A stretch of DNA of 64,000 bases from Alkalibacterium olivapovliticus (GCF_003003275.1 NZ_PVTO01000002.1:62001-126000); one strand, 5' to 3'; positions 40,105 through 50,084 are shown, counted from the stretch's first letter. The notes: generated from the letters alone by a model not told the origin. A program made the numbers and translations.

Positions 40105-41370
40105 ATGAATAAACCATTAGCGTATCGAATGCGCCCTTCCGTGATCGATCAGATCGTCGGTCAGGAACATTTAGTCGGAGAAGGCAAAATAATCTGGCGA
40201 ATGGTAAAAGCAAAACAGTTATCTTCAATGATTTTATACGGTCCTCCTGGAATCGGTAAGACAAGTATTGCTAGTGCCATAGCAGGTTCCACTAAGTACG
40301 CTTTTCGGCTCTTGAATGCCGCAACAGATACCAAAAAGGATCTGCAAATCGTGGTCGAAGAAGCAAAAATGAGCGGTACTGTTGTATTACTTCTAGATGA
40401 GGTTCATCGCCTGGATAAACCTAAGCAGGATTTCCTGCTTCCCCATCTCGAAAATGGCCGTATTGTCCTTATTGGAGCAACAACAGAAAACCCCTACATT
40501 TCGATTCATCCCGCAATCAGAAGCCGTTCACAGATATTTGAATTGCAGCCATTGACTGAGCAGCAGATTACAGAGGCTTTAAAAAGAGCCCTTGCCGATA
40601 ATGAAAACGGTCTGGGGCAGTACCCTATAACCATTGAACCCTCTGTTTTGAGTTATTTTTCAAGGGTCACGAACGGCGATTTAAGGAGTGCCTTGAATGC
40701 TCTAGAATTAGCTGTCAAGTCAACAAATAAAGATGAATCTGGAAATATCCCTATAACATTGGCAGTAGCCGAAGAATGTCTTCAGAGAAAATCTTTGACT
40801 CATGATAAAGACGGAGACGCGCATTATAATGCGATTTCTGCTTTTCAAAAATCAATACGCGGTAGTGATGTGCATGCTTCACTTCATTATCTTGCCAGAC
40901 TCATCGAAGCTGGCGAACTAAAAGTTATTATTAGGAGGCTGCTAGTGACTGCCTATGAAGACATTGGACTGGCTAATCCTGCCGGGGTTTCACGCGTCGT
41001 GCAGGCCGTGGAAACAGCTGAAAAAATAGGGCTGCCGGAAGCTCGAATCCCTTTAGCCAATGCAGTGATCGAAATGTGCCTGTCGCCAAAATCAAACAGT
41101 GCAATCAGTGCAATCGATAAAGCCCTTCAGGACGTTCGAGACGGCAAAACGGGCGATGTTCCAGCACACTTGAAAGATACTCACTATAAAGGGGCAAAAG
41201 AACTCGGCAGTGGTGAAGGATATCAATACCCTCACAGCTTTCAGGAGCATTGGGTACGTCAGCAGTACCTTCCGGATTCTATAAAAAAACGAGAGTATTA
41301 CGCCCCTTCCCTGACATCAAAATTTGAAGAGGCTTTGAATAAACAGCTGAAAAAGTTTTACAACAAGTAA
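40105..41370 (+). CDS. rarA: Replication-associated recombination protein RarA (MgsA)
   Basis: This 421-residue AAA+ ATPase acts at stalled replication forks and belongs with the clamp-loader relatives. Walker A is GPPGIGKTSIASAIAG (about residues 46-61) and Walker B is LLLDEVHRLDKPKQDFLLP. Sensor 1 is GATTENPYISI. The C-terminal tetramerisation region includes GDAHYNAISAFQKSIRGSD. It has AAAGGAG before the ATG. A 6S RNA gene follows within 75 bases, similar to B. subtilis, where 6S-1 RNA lies close to rarA. Confidence 0.96.
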   Translation: MNKPLAYRMRPSVIDQIVGQEHLVGEGKIIWRMVKAKQLSSMILYGPPGIGKTSIASAIAGSTKYAFRLLNAATDTKKDLQIVVEEAKMSGTVVLLLDEVHRLDKPKQDFLLPHLENGRIVLIGATTENPYISIHPAIRSRSQIFELQPLTEQQITEALKRALADNENGLGQYPITIEPSVLSYFSRVTNGDLRSALNALELAVKSTNKDESGNIPITLAVAEECLQRKSLTHDKDGDAHYNAISAFQKSIRGSDVHASLHYLARLIEAGELKVIIRRLLVTAYEDIGLANPAGVSRVVQAVETAEKIGLPEARIPLANAVIEMCLSPKSNSAISAIDKALQDVRDGKTGDVPAHLKDTHYKGAKELGSGEGYQYPHSFQEHWVRQQYLPDSIKKREYYAPSLTSKFEEALNKQLKKFYNK

Positions 41371-41412
41371 ACGCCTTAGTGGTCAAATTAATGTCAGGAC
41401 GAGCTATCTGCA

Positions 41413-41441
41413 TTGACTAATTACCCTCTCTGTGCTACTAT
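41413..41441 (+). promoter_or_regulatory. Promoter of the 6S RNA
   Basis: TTGACT, exactly 17 bases and TACTAT form a strong vegetative promoter placed so that transcription starts near 41448. Confidence 0.85.
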
Positions 41442-41442
41442 A

Positions 41443-41645
41443 AAGATAAGAATTCTGAGGTGTACGCGATGCCAAACTACGTGTTGACCGAACATTGTAT
41501 TAAAACACTGGGATTCAAAAGGGAAAATTGATGACATGCCTTATCACTTGGAAGTCAGATATTTTTCTGGTGAAACCCACCTGCTACTTGCGGGTTCAAC
41601 CTAAACTGGCGTTCTACCGGCACCATCGGATTTCTTATACTTAGT
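41443..41645 (+). ncRNA. ssrS: 6S RNA
   Basis: A roughly 200-base RNA mimics an open promoter and sequesters RNA polymerase holoenzyme. The ends close as a long stem: AAGATAAGAA and TCTGAGGTG pair with CACC-A-TCGGA and TTTCTTAT-ACTT. A large central bubble lies between two irregular arms, including ACCCACC-TGCTACTTGC-GGGT. No open reading frame of note occurs in the 41371-41763 gap. The gene has its own promoter and terminator and lies next to rarA. The call is by structure and context. Confidence 0.85.
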
Positions 41646-41653
41646 CTTAAATT

Positions 41654-41686
41654 GGAGCGTGGACTTATGTCCCCGCTCTTTTTTTG
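41654..41686 (+). terminator. Terminator of the 6S RNA gene
   Basis: GAGCG-T-GGAC pairs with GTCC-C-CGCTC around TTAT, followed by seven T. Confidence 0.88.
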
Positions 41687-41763
41687 TGAAATCGTTTCTA
41701 TTAGCTATCACGTGCTTGTTTTAGTATACTTAAGGTACTAGAAGAAGGAAGGACGTGTTTAGT

Positions 41764-42219
41764 ATGATGCAGGAATATAAATCTATACTAGTCGCTATCG
41801 ACGGCTCCTCTCAGGCTGAAAAAGCCTTTAAAAAAGCTGTTGAGGTAGCTAAACGTAATAGTGCAGTACTTGTTTTAGCTCATGTGATCGATACAAGAGC
41901 CTATCAGTCATTCTCAACTTTTGACGGATCAATCGCTGATAACGCGAGAGTTGAAGCTAAGAATACGTTGAACGAATACAAAGAATACGCACAAAAAGAA
42001 GGCGTTCAAGATATAAAAATCGTTCTCGAGTACGGTTCGCCAAAGGTCATGATTGCTAAACAAATCCCTGAAGCAGAAAATGTGGACCTGATTATGCTGG
42101 GAGCAACCGGTCTTAATGCAGTCGAACGCATCTTTGTCGGATCTGTTTCTGAATATGTCATCAGACAAGCTAAATGTGATGTCATGATTATCCGAACTGA
42201 CTTGAATAATAAACTGTAA
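41764..42219 (+). CDS. Universal stress protein (UspA family)
   Basis: This 151-residue soluble protein has the Usp fold. The N-terminal strand is SILVAIDGSSQAEKAF. The ATP-binding pattern G-2X-G-9X-GS is met by GATGLNAVERIFVGS near residue 117, so it is probably the nucleotide-binding type. I start at MMQEYKS, ten bases after GGAAGGA; an upstream GTG sits too close to that site. It lies downstream of the 6S RNA gene and converges with ackA. Confidence 0.92.
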   Translation: MMQEYKSILVAIDGSSQAEKAFKKAVEVAKRNSAVLVLAHVIDTRAYQSFSTFDGSIADNARVEAKNTLNEYKEYAQKEGVQDIKIVLEYGSPKVMIAKQIPEAENVDLIMLGATGLNAVERIFVGSVSEYVIRQAKCDVMIIRTDLNNKL

Positions 42220-42223
42220 CAGT

Positions 42224-42261
42224 AAAAAAGGCATCCCCAGTCAACTGGGAATGCTTTTTTT
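42224..42261. terminator. Bidirectional terminator between the usp gene and ackA
   Basis: AAAAAGGCAT-CCCCAG pairs with CTGGGAATGCTTTTTTT around TCAA, between convergent genes. Confidence 0.88.
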
Positions 42262-42271
42262 AGTCTACTAA

Positions 42272-43459
42272 TTATCTGAATTTTTCAACGTCTCTTGCGA
42301 TCATGACTTCTTCATCAGTCGGAATTAGGTAGACTTTAACTTTAGAATTTTCAGATGAAATTTCTCTCTCTTTCCCACGTACGTTGTTTTTCTCTTCATC
42401 GATTTCAGCTCCAAGGAACGTCAATCCATCAATTACATTTTTACGGGTATCTGATCCATTTTCACCAATACCAGCAGTGAACACAATAGCGTCCACACCA
42501 TTCATTGTAGCGGCATATGATCCAATATATTTTCTGACTCGATCTTCAAAAATACGCAACGCCAACTCAGCTTTTGGATCTGTCGCTTCGGCATCTTCCA
42601 GATCTCTCATATCACTTGAGATACCAGACAGTCCTTTTAATCCAGATTCATTATTTAAGATATCAATCATACCACCAATTGTTTTGATACCTTCTTTTTC
42701 CATTAAGAATGGAAGTAATGAAGGATCGATATCTCCAGAACGTGTTCCCATTGTAACACCAGCTAGAGGTGTGAATCCCATTGACGTATCAACGGATTTT
42801 CCGCCGTCTACAGCCGTTATTGATGCGCCGTTACCTAAGTGACACGTAATGATTTTTGTGTCCTCTAAAGGCTTGCCTAGAAGTTCTGCTGCTCTTTGAG
42901 AGACATACTTGTGGCTTGTTCCGTGTGCCCCATATTTACGTGCATTGTGTTTCTCGTAATATTCAAGAGGAATACTATACAAGTAGTTTACTTTAGGCAT
43001 TGTCTGATGGAATGATGTATCAAAAACAGCCACACTTGTAATATCTGGTAAAATTTTACGGAATGCTTTGATTCCAGTAGCATTTGCGGGGTTATGAAGT
43101 GGAGCAAACTCAGATAAATCTTCAATCTGCTTGATAACTTCATCTGTTACTAATGCAGAATCCTTGAAAATTTCTCCTCCAGCAACGACACGGTGTCCCA
43201 CTCCAGTAATTTCGTTAAAATCAGCTAAAATATTTAACTCTTTTAATTGTTCCAGAAGCATTTCAACCGCCACTTCGTGATCATCTATGTCTACGACTGT
43301 TTCGTATTTTTCACCGTCGTTATATTTTATAGTGAATATAGAATCGTTTAAGCCGATTCTCTCTACGATACCTGAAGCCAGTACCTTTTCTTGAGGCATG
43401 TTGTATAATTTCCATTTTAAACTTGAACTTCCTGCGTTGATTGCAATTGTTTTTGTCAT
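42272..43459 (-). CDS. ackA: Acetate kinase
   Basis: This 395-residue enzyme interconverts acetyl phosphate plus ADP with acetate plus ATP, the energy-yielding end of mixed fermentation. Signatures are [14 protein letters not shown] at the start, [20 protein letters not shown] in the middle and FTAGIGENG near the C-terminus. It lies 19 bases after ytxK, as in B. subtilis. Acetyl-CoA from the pdh operon in this same window can drain through this route. Confidence 0.97.
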   Translation of the reverse strand: MTKTIAINAGSSSLKWKLYNMPQEKVLASGIVERIGLNDSIFTIKYNDGEKYETVVDIDDHEVAVEMLLEQLKELNILADFNEITGVGHRVVAGGEIFKDSALVTDEVIKQIEDLSEFAPLHNPANATGIKAFRKILPDITSVAVFDTSFHQTMPKVNYLYSIPLEYYEKHNARKYGAHGTSHKYVSQRAAELLGKPLEDTKIITCHLGNGASITAVDGGKSVDTSMGFTPLAGVTMGTRSGDIDPSLLPFLMEKEGIKTIGGMIDILNNESGLKGLSGISSDMRDLEDAEATDPKAELALRIFEDRVRKYIGSYAATMNGVDAIVFTAGIGENGSDTRKNVIDGLTFLGAEIDEEKNNVRGKEREISSENSKVKVYLIPTDEEVMIARDVEKFR

Positions 43460-43478
43460 ATCGATTGCTCCTTTAAAT

Positions 43479-44489
43479 TTAGTGTATTCCTTGTTCAGAC
43501 TTCCAGTTAGTGATATCTGACAAGAATGTTTTAAACGCTTCTTTATTAGATAAGCTTGGAGAAGTAGCGATAAGTACTTCTTTAGCCTGTATGCTCTTAT
43601 CGCCTTTTTTCTGTGCTATCAATATAGATTTTTTGGATTGCTCGTTCTTGAACCATTCACTAGGGAGATGGATGATTCCCTGAACATGGCCAACGCTTTG
43701 AATATGTGACAGCAGTGATTTTACTTCTACTGCTTCAAAGGTGCTGGTTGGTAATAAATAAAATGCAAGGCCATTGTCTTTCAAGTAATTCAAGCCTTGT
43801 TCTATCAGCAGAAAATGACTATAAGACTGTCCTTCTTTAATAGCCGTCTTGAATGCATCATCTTTCAGTTCCATTGGGTAATAGCCTACAGGCAGATCCG
43901 ATACCATGATATCCACAGGATCAATCAGTAATGGTTTTAACGCATCCTGATGCATCAACTCGATCGGCATGTCCATCAAAGCTGAAAGTGTTGAGGTCAG
44001 TGAAATCAGTAAGTCGTCATTCTCAACACCAGTAAACACCAATTTCCTGTCAGCTGAATGAAGAGATGTATACAGTGTATACAGTAAATTACCAGTTCCT
44101 ACTGAAAAGTCAGCAATATGAGCTGGCTGATCAAACGAGTAAAACAAATCGATCAGATAACTGAATAAAACGCCGATAGCATCCGGGGTCGGCTGATGGT
44201 TCGGTTGAAGTAGATCTTCTTTTGCCGCTTTGATAAGAATAAGCTGAATCGCCTGTTTTCTATCTTCGGCAGACAATGTCCGGTAATCGATCCGACTGTA
44301 AATATCTGTCAACTGCTGCTGGGTTTCAGCAGTCGGCAATCCATTTTCAACATGAACTGTCCCGTCATCAATAATGTTTTCACCTGTTTCTATTAAAGCT
44401 TCTATAAAAGTTGAATCGAGTCCCTCTTTGATCAGCAAGGATGATTCAAGTAATACAGAATAAAATTTTTCTACATTAATTGTGTCCAA
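43479..44489 (-). CDS. ytxK: YtxK family SAM-dependent methyltransferase
   Basis: This 336-residue protein is related to type I N6-adenine DNA methylases but lacks restriction partners. The SAM motif is [15 protein letters not shown] (about residues 124-138). The catalytic motif usually NPPY reads SDLPVGYYP here, as in the B. subtilis relative. The target is unknown. Translation seems to start at TTG, with AAAGGA upstream. The pairing with ackA is widely conserved. Confidence 0.88.
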   Translation of the reverse strand: MDTINVEKFYSVLLESSLLIKEGLDSTFIEALIETGENIIDDGTVHVENGLPTAETQQQLTDIYSRIDYRTLSAEDRKQAIQLILIKAAKEDLLQPNHQPTPDAIGVLFSYLIDLFYSFDQPAHIADFSVGTGNLLYTLYTSLHSADRKLVFTGVENDDLLISLTSTLSALMDMPIELMHQDALKPLLIDPVDIMVSDLPVGYYPMELKDDAFKTAIKEGQSYSHFLLIEQGLNYLKDNGLAFYLLPTSTFEAVEVKSLLSHIQSVGHVQGIIHLPSEWFKNEQSKKSILIAQKKGDKSIQAKEVLIATSPSLSNKEAFKTFLSDITNWKSEQGIH

Positions 44490-44596
44490 AAAAAATTATC
44501 CTTTCATCTCTAATTAGTTTGACCATGACATATACAAGATACTGGGATAAAAAGTATAAGTAGTTTTGGTTATAAATAGTAAGGGTATCTCTATTC

Positions 44597-44625
44597 ATTT
44601 TAACTCATTTACGCCATATTCACAA
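44597..44625 (-). promoter_or_regulatory. Putative promoter of ytxK-ackA
   Basis: Minus-strand TTGTGA, 17 bases and TAAAAT lie about 105 bases before ytxK. The 5' UTR is A/T-rich. Nothing else is recognised in the 237-base gap apart from the rpmA terminator. Confidence 0.55.
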
Positions 44626-44677
44626 GATTAATCCTTTGTATATCCTGACAGTTGACCGGTGTTTAACTGTCAGAGAA

Positions 44678-44713
44678 CAAAAAAAAGGAATCATATCAGC
44701 AGATGTGATTCCT
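44678..44713 (-). terminator. Terminator after rpmA
   Basis: AAGGAATCACATC pairs with GATATGATTCCTT around a short loop, followed by a T-run on the minus strand. Confidence 0.88.
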
Positions 44714-44726
44714 TAATTATTTGTAA

Positions 44727-45011
44727 TTAGTTAGCGACAGGGTAAACTGAAACTTTCTTTTTGTTTTTTCCCATTCGTTCGAAGCGTACAACTCCGTCAA
44801 CTTTTGCATAAAGAGTGTCATCTCCACCACGGCCAACATTTTCACCTGGATGAATTTTAGTTCCTCTTTGACGGTATAAAATTGAACCTCCAGAAACGAC
44901 TTGTCCATCTGCACGTTTAGAACCTAAACGTTTAGATTGAGAATCACGACCATTTGTAGATGATCCACCAGCTTTTTTATGAGCAAAAAGTTGTAAATTC
45001 ATTTTCAACAT
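44727..45011 (-). CDS. rpmA: 50S ribosomal protein L27 with cleavable N-terminal tail
   Basis: This 94-residue protein reaches the peptidyl-transferase centre. The mature protein is expected to begin at AHKKAGG, after the tail MLKMNLQLF that the protease Prp removes in Firmicutes. The remaining sequence ([21 protein letters not shown] and on) is typical L27. It starts 17 bases after prp and ends the rplU-prp-rpmA operon. GGAGG lies ten bases before the ATG. Confidence 0.97.
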   Translation of the reverse strand: MLKMNLQLFAHKKAGGSSTNGRDSQSKRLGSKRADGQVVSGGSILYRQRGTKIHPGENVGRGGDDTLYAKVDGVVRFERMGKNKKKVSVYPVAN

Positions 45012-45027
45012 AATTATTGCACCTCCA

Positions 45028-45369
45028 TTACTTTTTAGATGAGGAATTGATTTTTAAATAATCTGTGTACTCTTCCTCGATACTGCTAAGGGAGAGATAC
45101 AAGCTATTCAGTAAGATCTGAGCTGTTTCCATCTGCTTGTCATTTAATTTCCCGGGTAGCGCAAAGCTTAAGTAACCGCCTTGATCATTATCTGAAACCA
45201 CTTCAAGTGGGACTTCAGCTATTTTGATCAGACTGTTAACTGCTCCAATACTCAAGGCAGACACTGCCGAACACACAATATCCTGACCATACGGACCGGA
45301 TTCTGCATGACCCGTTATTAAGACAGAAGAAATATCTTCCTTGTCCAAATAGAAATGAATATCAATCAT
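45028..45369 (-). CDS. prp: Ribosomal-processing cysteine protease Prp
   Basis: This 113-residue protease trims the N-terminal tail of L27, an essential step in S. aureus. The expected catalytic pair is visible: the histidine in [10 protein letters not shown] (about residue 20) and the cysteine in [11 protein letters not shown] (about 33). It was formerly known as YsxB. It sits between rplU and rpmA, next to its substrate gene. Confidence 0.94.
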   Translation of the reverse strand: MIDIHFYLDKEDISSVLITGHAESGPYGQDIVCSAVSALSIGAVNSLIKIAEVPLEVVSDNDQGGYLSFALPGKLNDKQMETAQILLNSLYLSLSSIEEEYTDYLKINSSSKK

Positions 45370-45393
45370 TTGAGAAACGCTTCCTTATCACTA

Positions 45394-45705
45394 TTAGTTA
45401 GATTTGATTGATTTGATTGAAACTTTTGTATATGGTTGACGGTGACCCTTTTTAGTGTGAGAGTCTTTTCTACGACGATATTTGAAAGTCGTCACTTTTT
45501 TACCGCGACCTTGTTTTTCGATAGTAGCTTCTACTGAAGCACCTTCGATAAATGGACTTCCGACAACAGTGTCGTCTCCTCCAACAAACAATACTTCTCC
45601 AAATGTTACTGTATCGCCAGCTTCTCCGTCTAATTTTTCAACGTAGATGTCTTGACCTTCTTCAACTCTAAATTGTTTACCACCAGTTTTGATGATTGCA
45701 TACAT
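45394..45705 (-). CDS. rplU: 50S ribosomal protein L21
   Basis: This 103-residue protein has the standard start [18 protein letters not shown] and the C-terminal basic stretch around [20 protein letters not shown]. It heads the operon with prp and rpmA. GGAGGTG precedes the start by a few bases. An L21 leader RNA precedes it. Confidence 0.97.
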   Translation of the reverse strand: MYAIIKTGGKQFRVEEGQDIYVEKLDGEAGDTVTFGEVLFVGGDDTVVGSPFIEGASVEATIEKQGRGKKVTTFKYRRRKDSHTKKGHRQPYTKVSIKSIKSN

Positions 45706-45714
45706 ACTTGTTGC

Positions 45715-45845
45715 ACCTCCTTCAAATTTTGAATAAAATATGACTATTTTATTCTTGCACTAAGACTCGCCATTATAAGTGGCCGAAGCACTTAAAAACT
45801 TATATTTGAGCGGTTGTAGCTGTGGTGCTCACAAAGACAACATTA
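45715..45845 (-). ncRNA. L21 leader RNA
   Basis: The roughly 130-base 5' UTR holds hairpins, including TATAAGTTTTTAAGTGCTT-type pairing and an AATAAAATA-GTCA-TATTTTATT stem just before the ribosome-binding site. Its place upstream of rplU and its size match the known L21 leader of Firmicutes, thought to give ribosomal-protein feedback. Individual helices were not fully checked. Confidence 0.65.
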
Positions 45846-45847
45846 GT

Positions 45848-45876
45848 ATAATAACAATAATTACTCAAATAGTCAA
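45848..45876 (-). promoter_or_regulatory. Promoter of rplU-prp-rpmA
   Basis: Minus-strand TTGACT, 17 bases and TATTAT. The TGA inside the -35 is the stop codon of minD, so the two units abut exactly. Confidence 0.8.
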
Positions 45877-46667
45877 TTCTTTTTTCCGAAAAGCTTTTTC
45901 CAGAAAGACTTCTTTTCTTCTTTCAGTTTCATTAATGGAACAGTATCGCCAAGTAATCGGCGGGCAATATTTCTATAGCCTTGAGACGCTACATGGCTCG
46001 GATCAAGCACCACAGGATTTCCTTTATTAGATGACCGAACGACTTCATCATCTTCAAAAACGATACCCAGTAATTCAACTGATAAGTGACGGGTAATTTC
46101 GTCAATATCCATTACATCACCATTTTGCATCATTGATTTTCTGATACGGTTTATAATCAATTTCGGTGCGCCAATATCTGTCTGTTCGATAAGACCTATA
46201 ATTCTGTCGGCATCTCGAATAGCAGAAATCTCAGGAGTCGTTACTAGAATCGCATCATCAGCAGCAGCGATTGAATTTTTAAACCCCTGTTCAATTCCTG
46301 CAGGACAATCGATAAGGACATACTCATAATCTTTTTTCAGCTCACCGATCAGTTCGATCATTTGCTCTTCATTGATCGCATTCTTGTCTGCATGCTGAGC
46401 AGCAGGCAAGAGGAACAGCTGGTCATTGAACCGTTTATCTTTAATAATTGCCTGATGCAGTTTTACTCTACCTTCTACGACATCTATAATATCGTAAATG
46501 ATTCTGTTCTCCAGTCCTAAGATGACATCCAGGTTTCTAAGACCAATATCCATATCTACCAGACATACTTTTTTGCTCTGAAGCGCCAAAGCAGTTCCTA
46601 TATTTGCTGTAGACGTTGTTTTACCAACGCCACCTTTTCCTGATGTCACAACTATTGCTTTTCCCAT
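45873..46667 (-). CDS. minD: Septum-site determining ATPase MinD
   Basis: This 264-residue ATPase recruits MinC to the membrane to block division away from midcell. The deviant Walker A motif GKGGVGKTTSTAN is at residues 10-22, DMDIGLRNLD follows, and the Walker B region is YVLIDCPAGIEQGF. The C-terminal LKEEKKSFWKKLFGKKN is the amphipathic membrane-targeting helix. It directly follows minC with no gap. Confidence 0.96.
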   Translation of the reverse strand: MGKAIVVTSGKGGVGKTTSTANIGTALALQSKKVCLVDMDIGLRNLDVILGLENRIIYDIIDVVEGRVKLHQAIIKDKRFNDQLFLLPAAQHADKNAINEEQMIELIGELKKDYEYVLIDCPAGIEQGFKNSIAAADDAILVTTPEISAIRDADRIIGLIEQTDIGAPKLIINRIRKSMMQNGDVMDIDEITRHLSVELLGIVFEDDEVVRSSNKGNPVVLDPSHVASQGYRNIARRLLGDTVPLMKLKEEKKSFWKKLFGKKN

Positions 46668-47345
46668 TTAAAATAACCCTCCTGAATGTTTCCCTATTTC
46701 CGGTCGAATCGTTTTCAGATTGTGTAGAGGTGAAACCTCGATAATATGTAAGTCATTTACATAAACAAATTTCAGTTCATCTGACTGTTCACTACTGTTC
46801 TCTGTTTTTTCGACGACGTGTACATTTCCACCAATTCTTACTTGAGCATTGTGTCTGAAGTTCGCCAATACAATTGCATTTTCATTCCCATTGAAACCTG
46901 CATGTGCGATCCCTTTCAGTTCACCAATAACAAAAATACTGCCTGTGGCTCTTACTGTGCCCCCCGGGTGTACTTCTCCAATGAGCAGCAGATCGCCTTC
47001 AATGTCCAGTATCTGTCCGCTCCTGACTGTTCTCACCTCAAGCTTTGGCCGGGATGCCTTATGCAGCTTAATTGCCTCATCAATAAGAATGACTTCAGAC
47101 TGAAAAGATGAAATAGTGAAATGGTCATCTTCGATTATCTCTTCTATCTGCTTTTTTTCATCACTCGACAACTTTCTGATACCAGATTTGACGAAAAAGG
47201 TTAATTCATGCCCCGTTTGGGTGTCGTTTTTTAGTTGTACTTTGAGTTCTTTAATTTCTTCAAGTATTGAGTCAATAGAAGCAGACGCATCTAAAATAAG
47301 TTGGAATCCTTCTTTTCTGCCCTTCAAAGTAACAGCTTTATTCAT
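46668..47345 (-). CDS. minC: Septum-site determining protein MinC
   Basis: This 225-residue inhibitor of FtsZ assembly has an N-terminal domain (about 1-100) and a C-terminal beta-helix (about 110-205). The latter carries VRSGQILDIEGDLLLIGEVHPGG and GHAHAGF-like turns typical of MinC. I use the ATG of MNKAVTLKG, a few bases after GGGGTG. Its presence with MreBCD implies a rod-shaped cell. Confidence 0.93.
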   Translation of the reverse strand: MNKAVTLKGRKEGFQLILDASASIDSILEEIKELKVQLKNDTQTGHELTFFVKSGIRKLSSDEKKQIEEIIEDDHFTISSFQSEVILIDEAIKLHKASRPKLEVRTVRSGQILDIEGDLLLIGEVHPGGTVRATGSIFVIGELKGIAHAGFNGNENAIVLANFRHNAQVRIGGNVHVVEKTENSSEQSDELKFVYVNDLHIIEVSPLHNLKTIRPEIGKHSGGLF

Positions 47346-47362
47346 TAAATTCACCCCACTAT

Positions 47363-47920
47363 TTATCTATAAGTGATTCTGGATTTATCTGATTTTTCTT
47401 TATTTTTGGATTGAATCAGCTGAATAGCCTGTTTTATCGGAAAAACAAGTACTATTGCACTAATCGTATTGAACAGTAATGATGCCGATAGACGTGTCGC
47501 CAAAAATTCTTGGGTCGTTAACGCGGTCAAATCGATTCCTTTATGAACGCCAAAGACAAAAAATTCCAGAAAAGTCAGCATAATGACAGACATTAGAATC
47601 ATAATCAATACATTAGCATCAAAAATTCTTCTCAGCTGAATAACGAAGTAAGCGACTAATGTTAAACCAGCCATATATATACCCAGTATTCCCGAAAAAT
47701 AACTGTCATAAATAAAGCCAAAAACCAATGTTAGAGTGTACATATGTCTGGGCTCTAAATAAAAGGCCAGTATGATCACCACTAGAACTAACAATCGTGG
47801 AGACATAAAGCCAAATGAGACAGACAATTGCTCGTAAAATAAAGAAACAATCAGTCCATCCAGTAAAAGTGAGAAGAATAGTAAAACAATCGGAATGATG
47901 ACTTTCTTCCATTGCTCCAT
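47363..47920 (-). CDS. mreD: Rod shape-determining protein MreD
   Basis: This 185-residue integral membrane protein has five or six hydrophobic segments. It belongs to the complex that positions side-wall synthesis. The DGLIVSLFYEQL and FGFIYDSYFSGILGIYM segments fit the family. The ATG of MEQWKKVI gives a start just after the mreC stop; an earlier GTG would overlap mreC. It lies between mreC and minC. Confidence 0.9.
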   Translation of the reverse strand: MEQWKKVIIPIVLLFFSLLLDGLIVSLFYEQLSVSFGFMSPRLLVLVVIILAFYLEPRHMYTLTLVFGFIYDSYFSGILGIYMAGLTLVAYFVIQLRRIFDANVLIMILMSVIMLTFLEFFVFGVHKGIDLTALTTQEFLATRLSASLLFNTISAIVLVFPIKQAIQLIQSKNKEKSDKSRITYR

Positions 47921-47921
47921 A

Positions 47922-48773
47922 TTATTCCCCACTTCCCGCTAGTCTGTTGATAATCGTTACATATCTGATATTCTCAAAATCAGCTGCAGGTCTAACGTGT
48001 ACCTGCTGAGCTAAACCGTGCGCATCCATAGTAACCTCTTCTACTTCTCCTATTACTAAACCTCTAGGAATAACGCCTCCTAAGCCGGATGTCGTAATCA
48101 GTTCACCTTCGTCTATTTCAATCGTAGAAGTGATCTGAGACATGACCAAGTGTTCGGCACTGTTATCATATCCACTGATCAGCCCATAAACGATTTCTTC
48201 ATCCAAAATAATTTCAGATGAAACCTGATTGGCTGTCTGCTCTATGTTAGTCAGCAGAACTACTTTAGAACTGGTTGGATTCACTTCTGAAATACGACCT
48301 ATCAGACCATTTCCAGACATGACAGGCATCCCAACTTCTACTCCATCCTGACTTCCTCTGTCAACGATGATCTGATCTACCCAGTTGTCGGGACTGCGGG
48401 AAATCACGGTACCTGAAATTGTCTGGAACTCCGTTAGCGAATTCTGCAGTTCCAGTTCTTCACCCAACCTCATGTTTTCATCTCTCAGTACACTGATTTC
48501 TGCCTGTCGCTCATAAATTTTATCTATCTCTGTTTTTAATCTCTGATTTTCTTCATAAGTATTCTGCAGATCACTGACTGATTCGAACACAGAAGTCAAT
48601 GCATTTGCAGGGCGTGAAAAAACACGTCCCATTACAGCTGTAATATCATTAGATGCTTGCTGCAGAAAAGGAATACTGTCTCCACTTCTAATAGAAAGAG
48701 AAATTAAAGACACAAACATAATGACACTGATCAGTAGGACAATCATTTTTTTATTAGTAAAAAATTGGTTCAA
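47922..48773 (-). CDS. mreC: Rod shape-determining protein MreC
   Basis: This 283-residue protein has one N-terminal membrane anchor (about residues 9-28). A coiled coil follows (about 60-105, TYEENQRLKTEIDKIYERQ). An extracellular beta-barrel domain contains SPDNWVDQIIVDRGSQDGVEVGMPV-type sequence. It scaffolds the elongation machinery outside the membrane. Order mreB-mreC-mreD-minC-minD is conserved. Confidence 0.94.
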   Translation of the reverse strand: MNQFFTNKKMIVLLISVIMFVSLISLSIRSGDSIPFLQQASNDITAVMGRVFSRPANALTSVFESVSDLQNTYEENQRLKTEIDKIYERQAEISVLRDENMRLGEELELQNSLTEFQTISGTVISRSPDNWVDQIIVDRGSQDGVEVGMPVMSGNGLIGRISEVNPTSSKVVLLTNIEQTANQVSSEIILDEEIVYGLISGYDNSAEHLVMSQITSTIEIDEGELITTSGLGGVIPRGLVIGEVEEVTMDAHGLAQQVHVRPAADFENIRYVTIINRLAGSGE

Positions 48774-48885
48774 CTAAAACACCTCTTATAATTAACTTCG
48801 CTTATTTTACCATACATTTTACGTCTATCGTAGAGGCAGTTCGCTAAGAATATGTCGAAATAAGATCTATTATTTCATGAAATAA

Positions 48886-48906
48886 GCGGGAAGTCGCCTT
48901 CCCGCC
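48886..48906 (-). terminator. Possible weak terminator after mreB
   Basis: GCGGGAAG pairs with CTTCCCGC around a TCGC-type loop five bases past the mreB stop. The T-run is poor, so readthrough into mreC is likely. Confidence 0.45.
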
Positions 48907-48910
48907 CATT

Positions 48911-49921
48911 TTACCTAGATTGTTTTTTATACATGTCTATATGGTTCAATGCTTCACCAGTTCCTATAGCTACACAATCAAGTGGATTGCTTGCTACAAA
49001 TACCGGAACCTCTGTTGCTTCAGCAATGATATCACTTAAGTGATTCAGCAATGTGCCTCCACCAGTCAGGACGATTCCTCTATCAATAACATCGGCAGAG
49101 ATTTCTGGTGATGTATCCTCTAGAGTGGATTTGACAGCAATAATAATGGCATCTATCACTTCTCTGATTGCTTCTGCAATATCTGTAGCCGGAATAGATA
49201 TCGTTTTAGGGAGACCAGTCAGTAAATCTCTTCCTCTAATATCCATATTTTCCAGTGTTTTAGATGACTCAAAGGATGCACTGCCCAACTGGATTTTAAC
49301 GGCTTCAGCTGTACGTTCTCCGATAAGCAGATTGTACTTGTTTCTTATATAATGAATGATGGACTGATCCATCTGATCGCCTGCCATTTTAATCGTACGA
49401 CTGCTGACGATTCCACCTAGAGAAATAGTTGCGACATCAGTAGTCCCACCACCAATGTCCACTACCATACTACCGGTAGGCTCATTTACTGGTAATCCAG
49501 CTCCAATAGCGGCTGCAAATGGTTCTTCGATCAGATAAGCATCTTTTGCTCCTGCCATTCTTGTCGCATCAATAATAGCTCTTTTCTCAACTTCCGTTCC
49601 GCCTCCAGGTACACAGACCAGTACGTTAGGTTTAGATGCTCTCTTCCCAAGCGATTTACCTATGAAGTATTCCATCATTGCAGCTGTTGTATCAAAATCA
49701 GCGATTACACCATCTTTCATCGGCCTGATGGCTACTATACTGCCTGGTGTTCTTCCAATCATTTTTTGGGCATTTACACCTACTGCTACGACCTCATCAG
49801 TCTGTCTGTCTTTAGCGACTACAGATGGTTCTCCTAAAACAATTCCTTTACCTTCAACATACACATTAGTATTTGCTGTACCTAAATCAATTCCAATATT
49901 TTTTTTTCTAAACCAAGACAC
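48911..49921 (-). CDS. mreB: Rod shape-determining actin homologue MreB
   Basis: This 336-residue actin-like ATPase moves with the cell-wall elongation complex. The phosphate-1 motif is [14 protein letters not shown], phosphate-2 is [19 protein letters not shown] and the adenosine motif is [14 protein letters not shown]. Length is close to B. subtilis MreB. A promoter probably lies in the A/T-rich 217 bases upstream (49922-50138), which otherwise hold only the csp terminator. Confidence 0.96.
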   Translation of the reverse strand: MSWFRKKNIGIDLGTANTNVYVEGKGIVLGEPSVVAKDRQTDEVVAVGVNAQKMIGRTPGSIVAIRPMKDGVIADFDTTAAMMEYFIGKSLGKRASKPNVLVCVPGGGTEVEKRAIIDATRMAGAKDAYLIEEPFAAAIGAGLPVNEPTGSMVVDIGGGTTDVATISLGGIVSSRTIKMAGDQMDQSIIHYIRNKYNLLIGERTAEAVKIQLGSASFESSKTLENMDIRGRDLLTGLPKTISIPATDIAEAIREVIDAIIIAVKSTLEDTSPEISADVIDRGIVLTGGGTLLNHLSDIIAEATEVPVFVASNPLDCVAIGTGEALNHIDMYKKQSR

Positions 49922-50084
49922 TCGGAAAATCTCCTTTCAAAATTAAAACCTTACAAATTTAATTACTATAGAATAGTATTCATTATGCTATTGTACCTTT
50001 TTAAAACAGATTATGCACTATCTGTTATTGACTTTATTTTAATTTTAATATTTGCAACGATTCGTTACACTGTCATTTAAGCAT

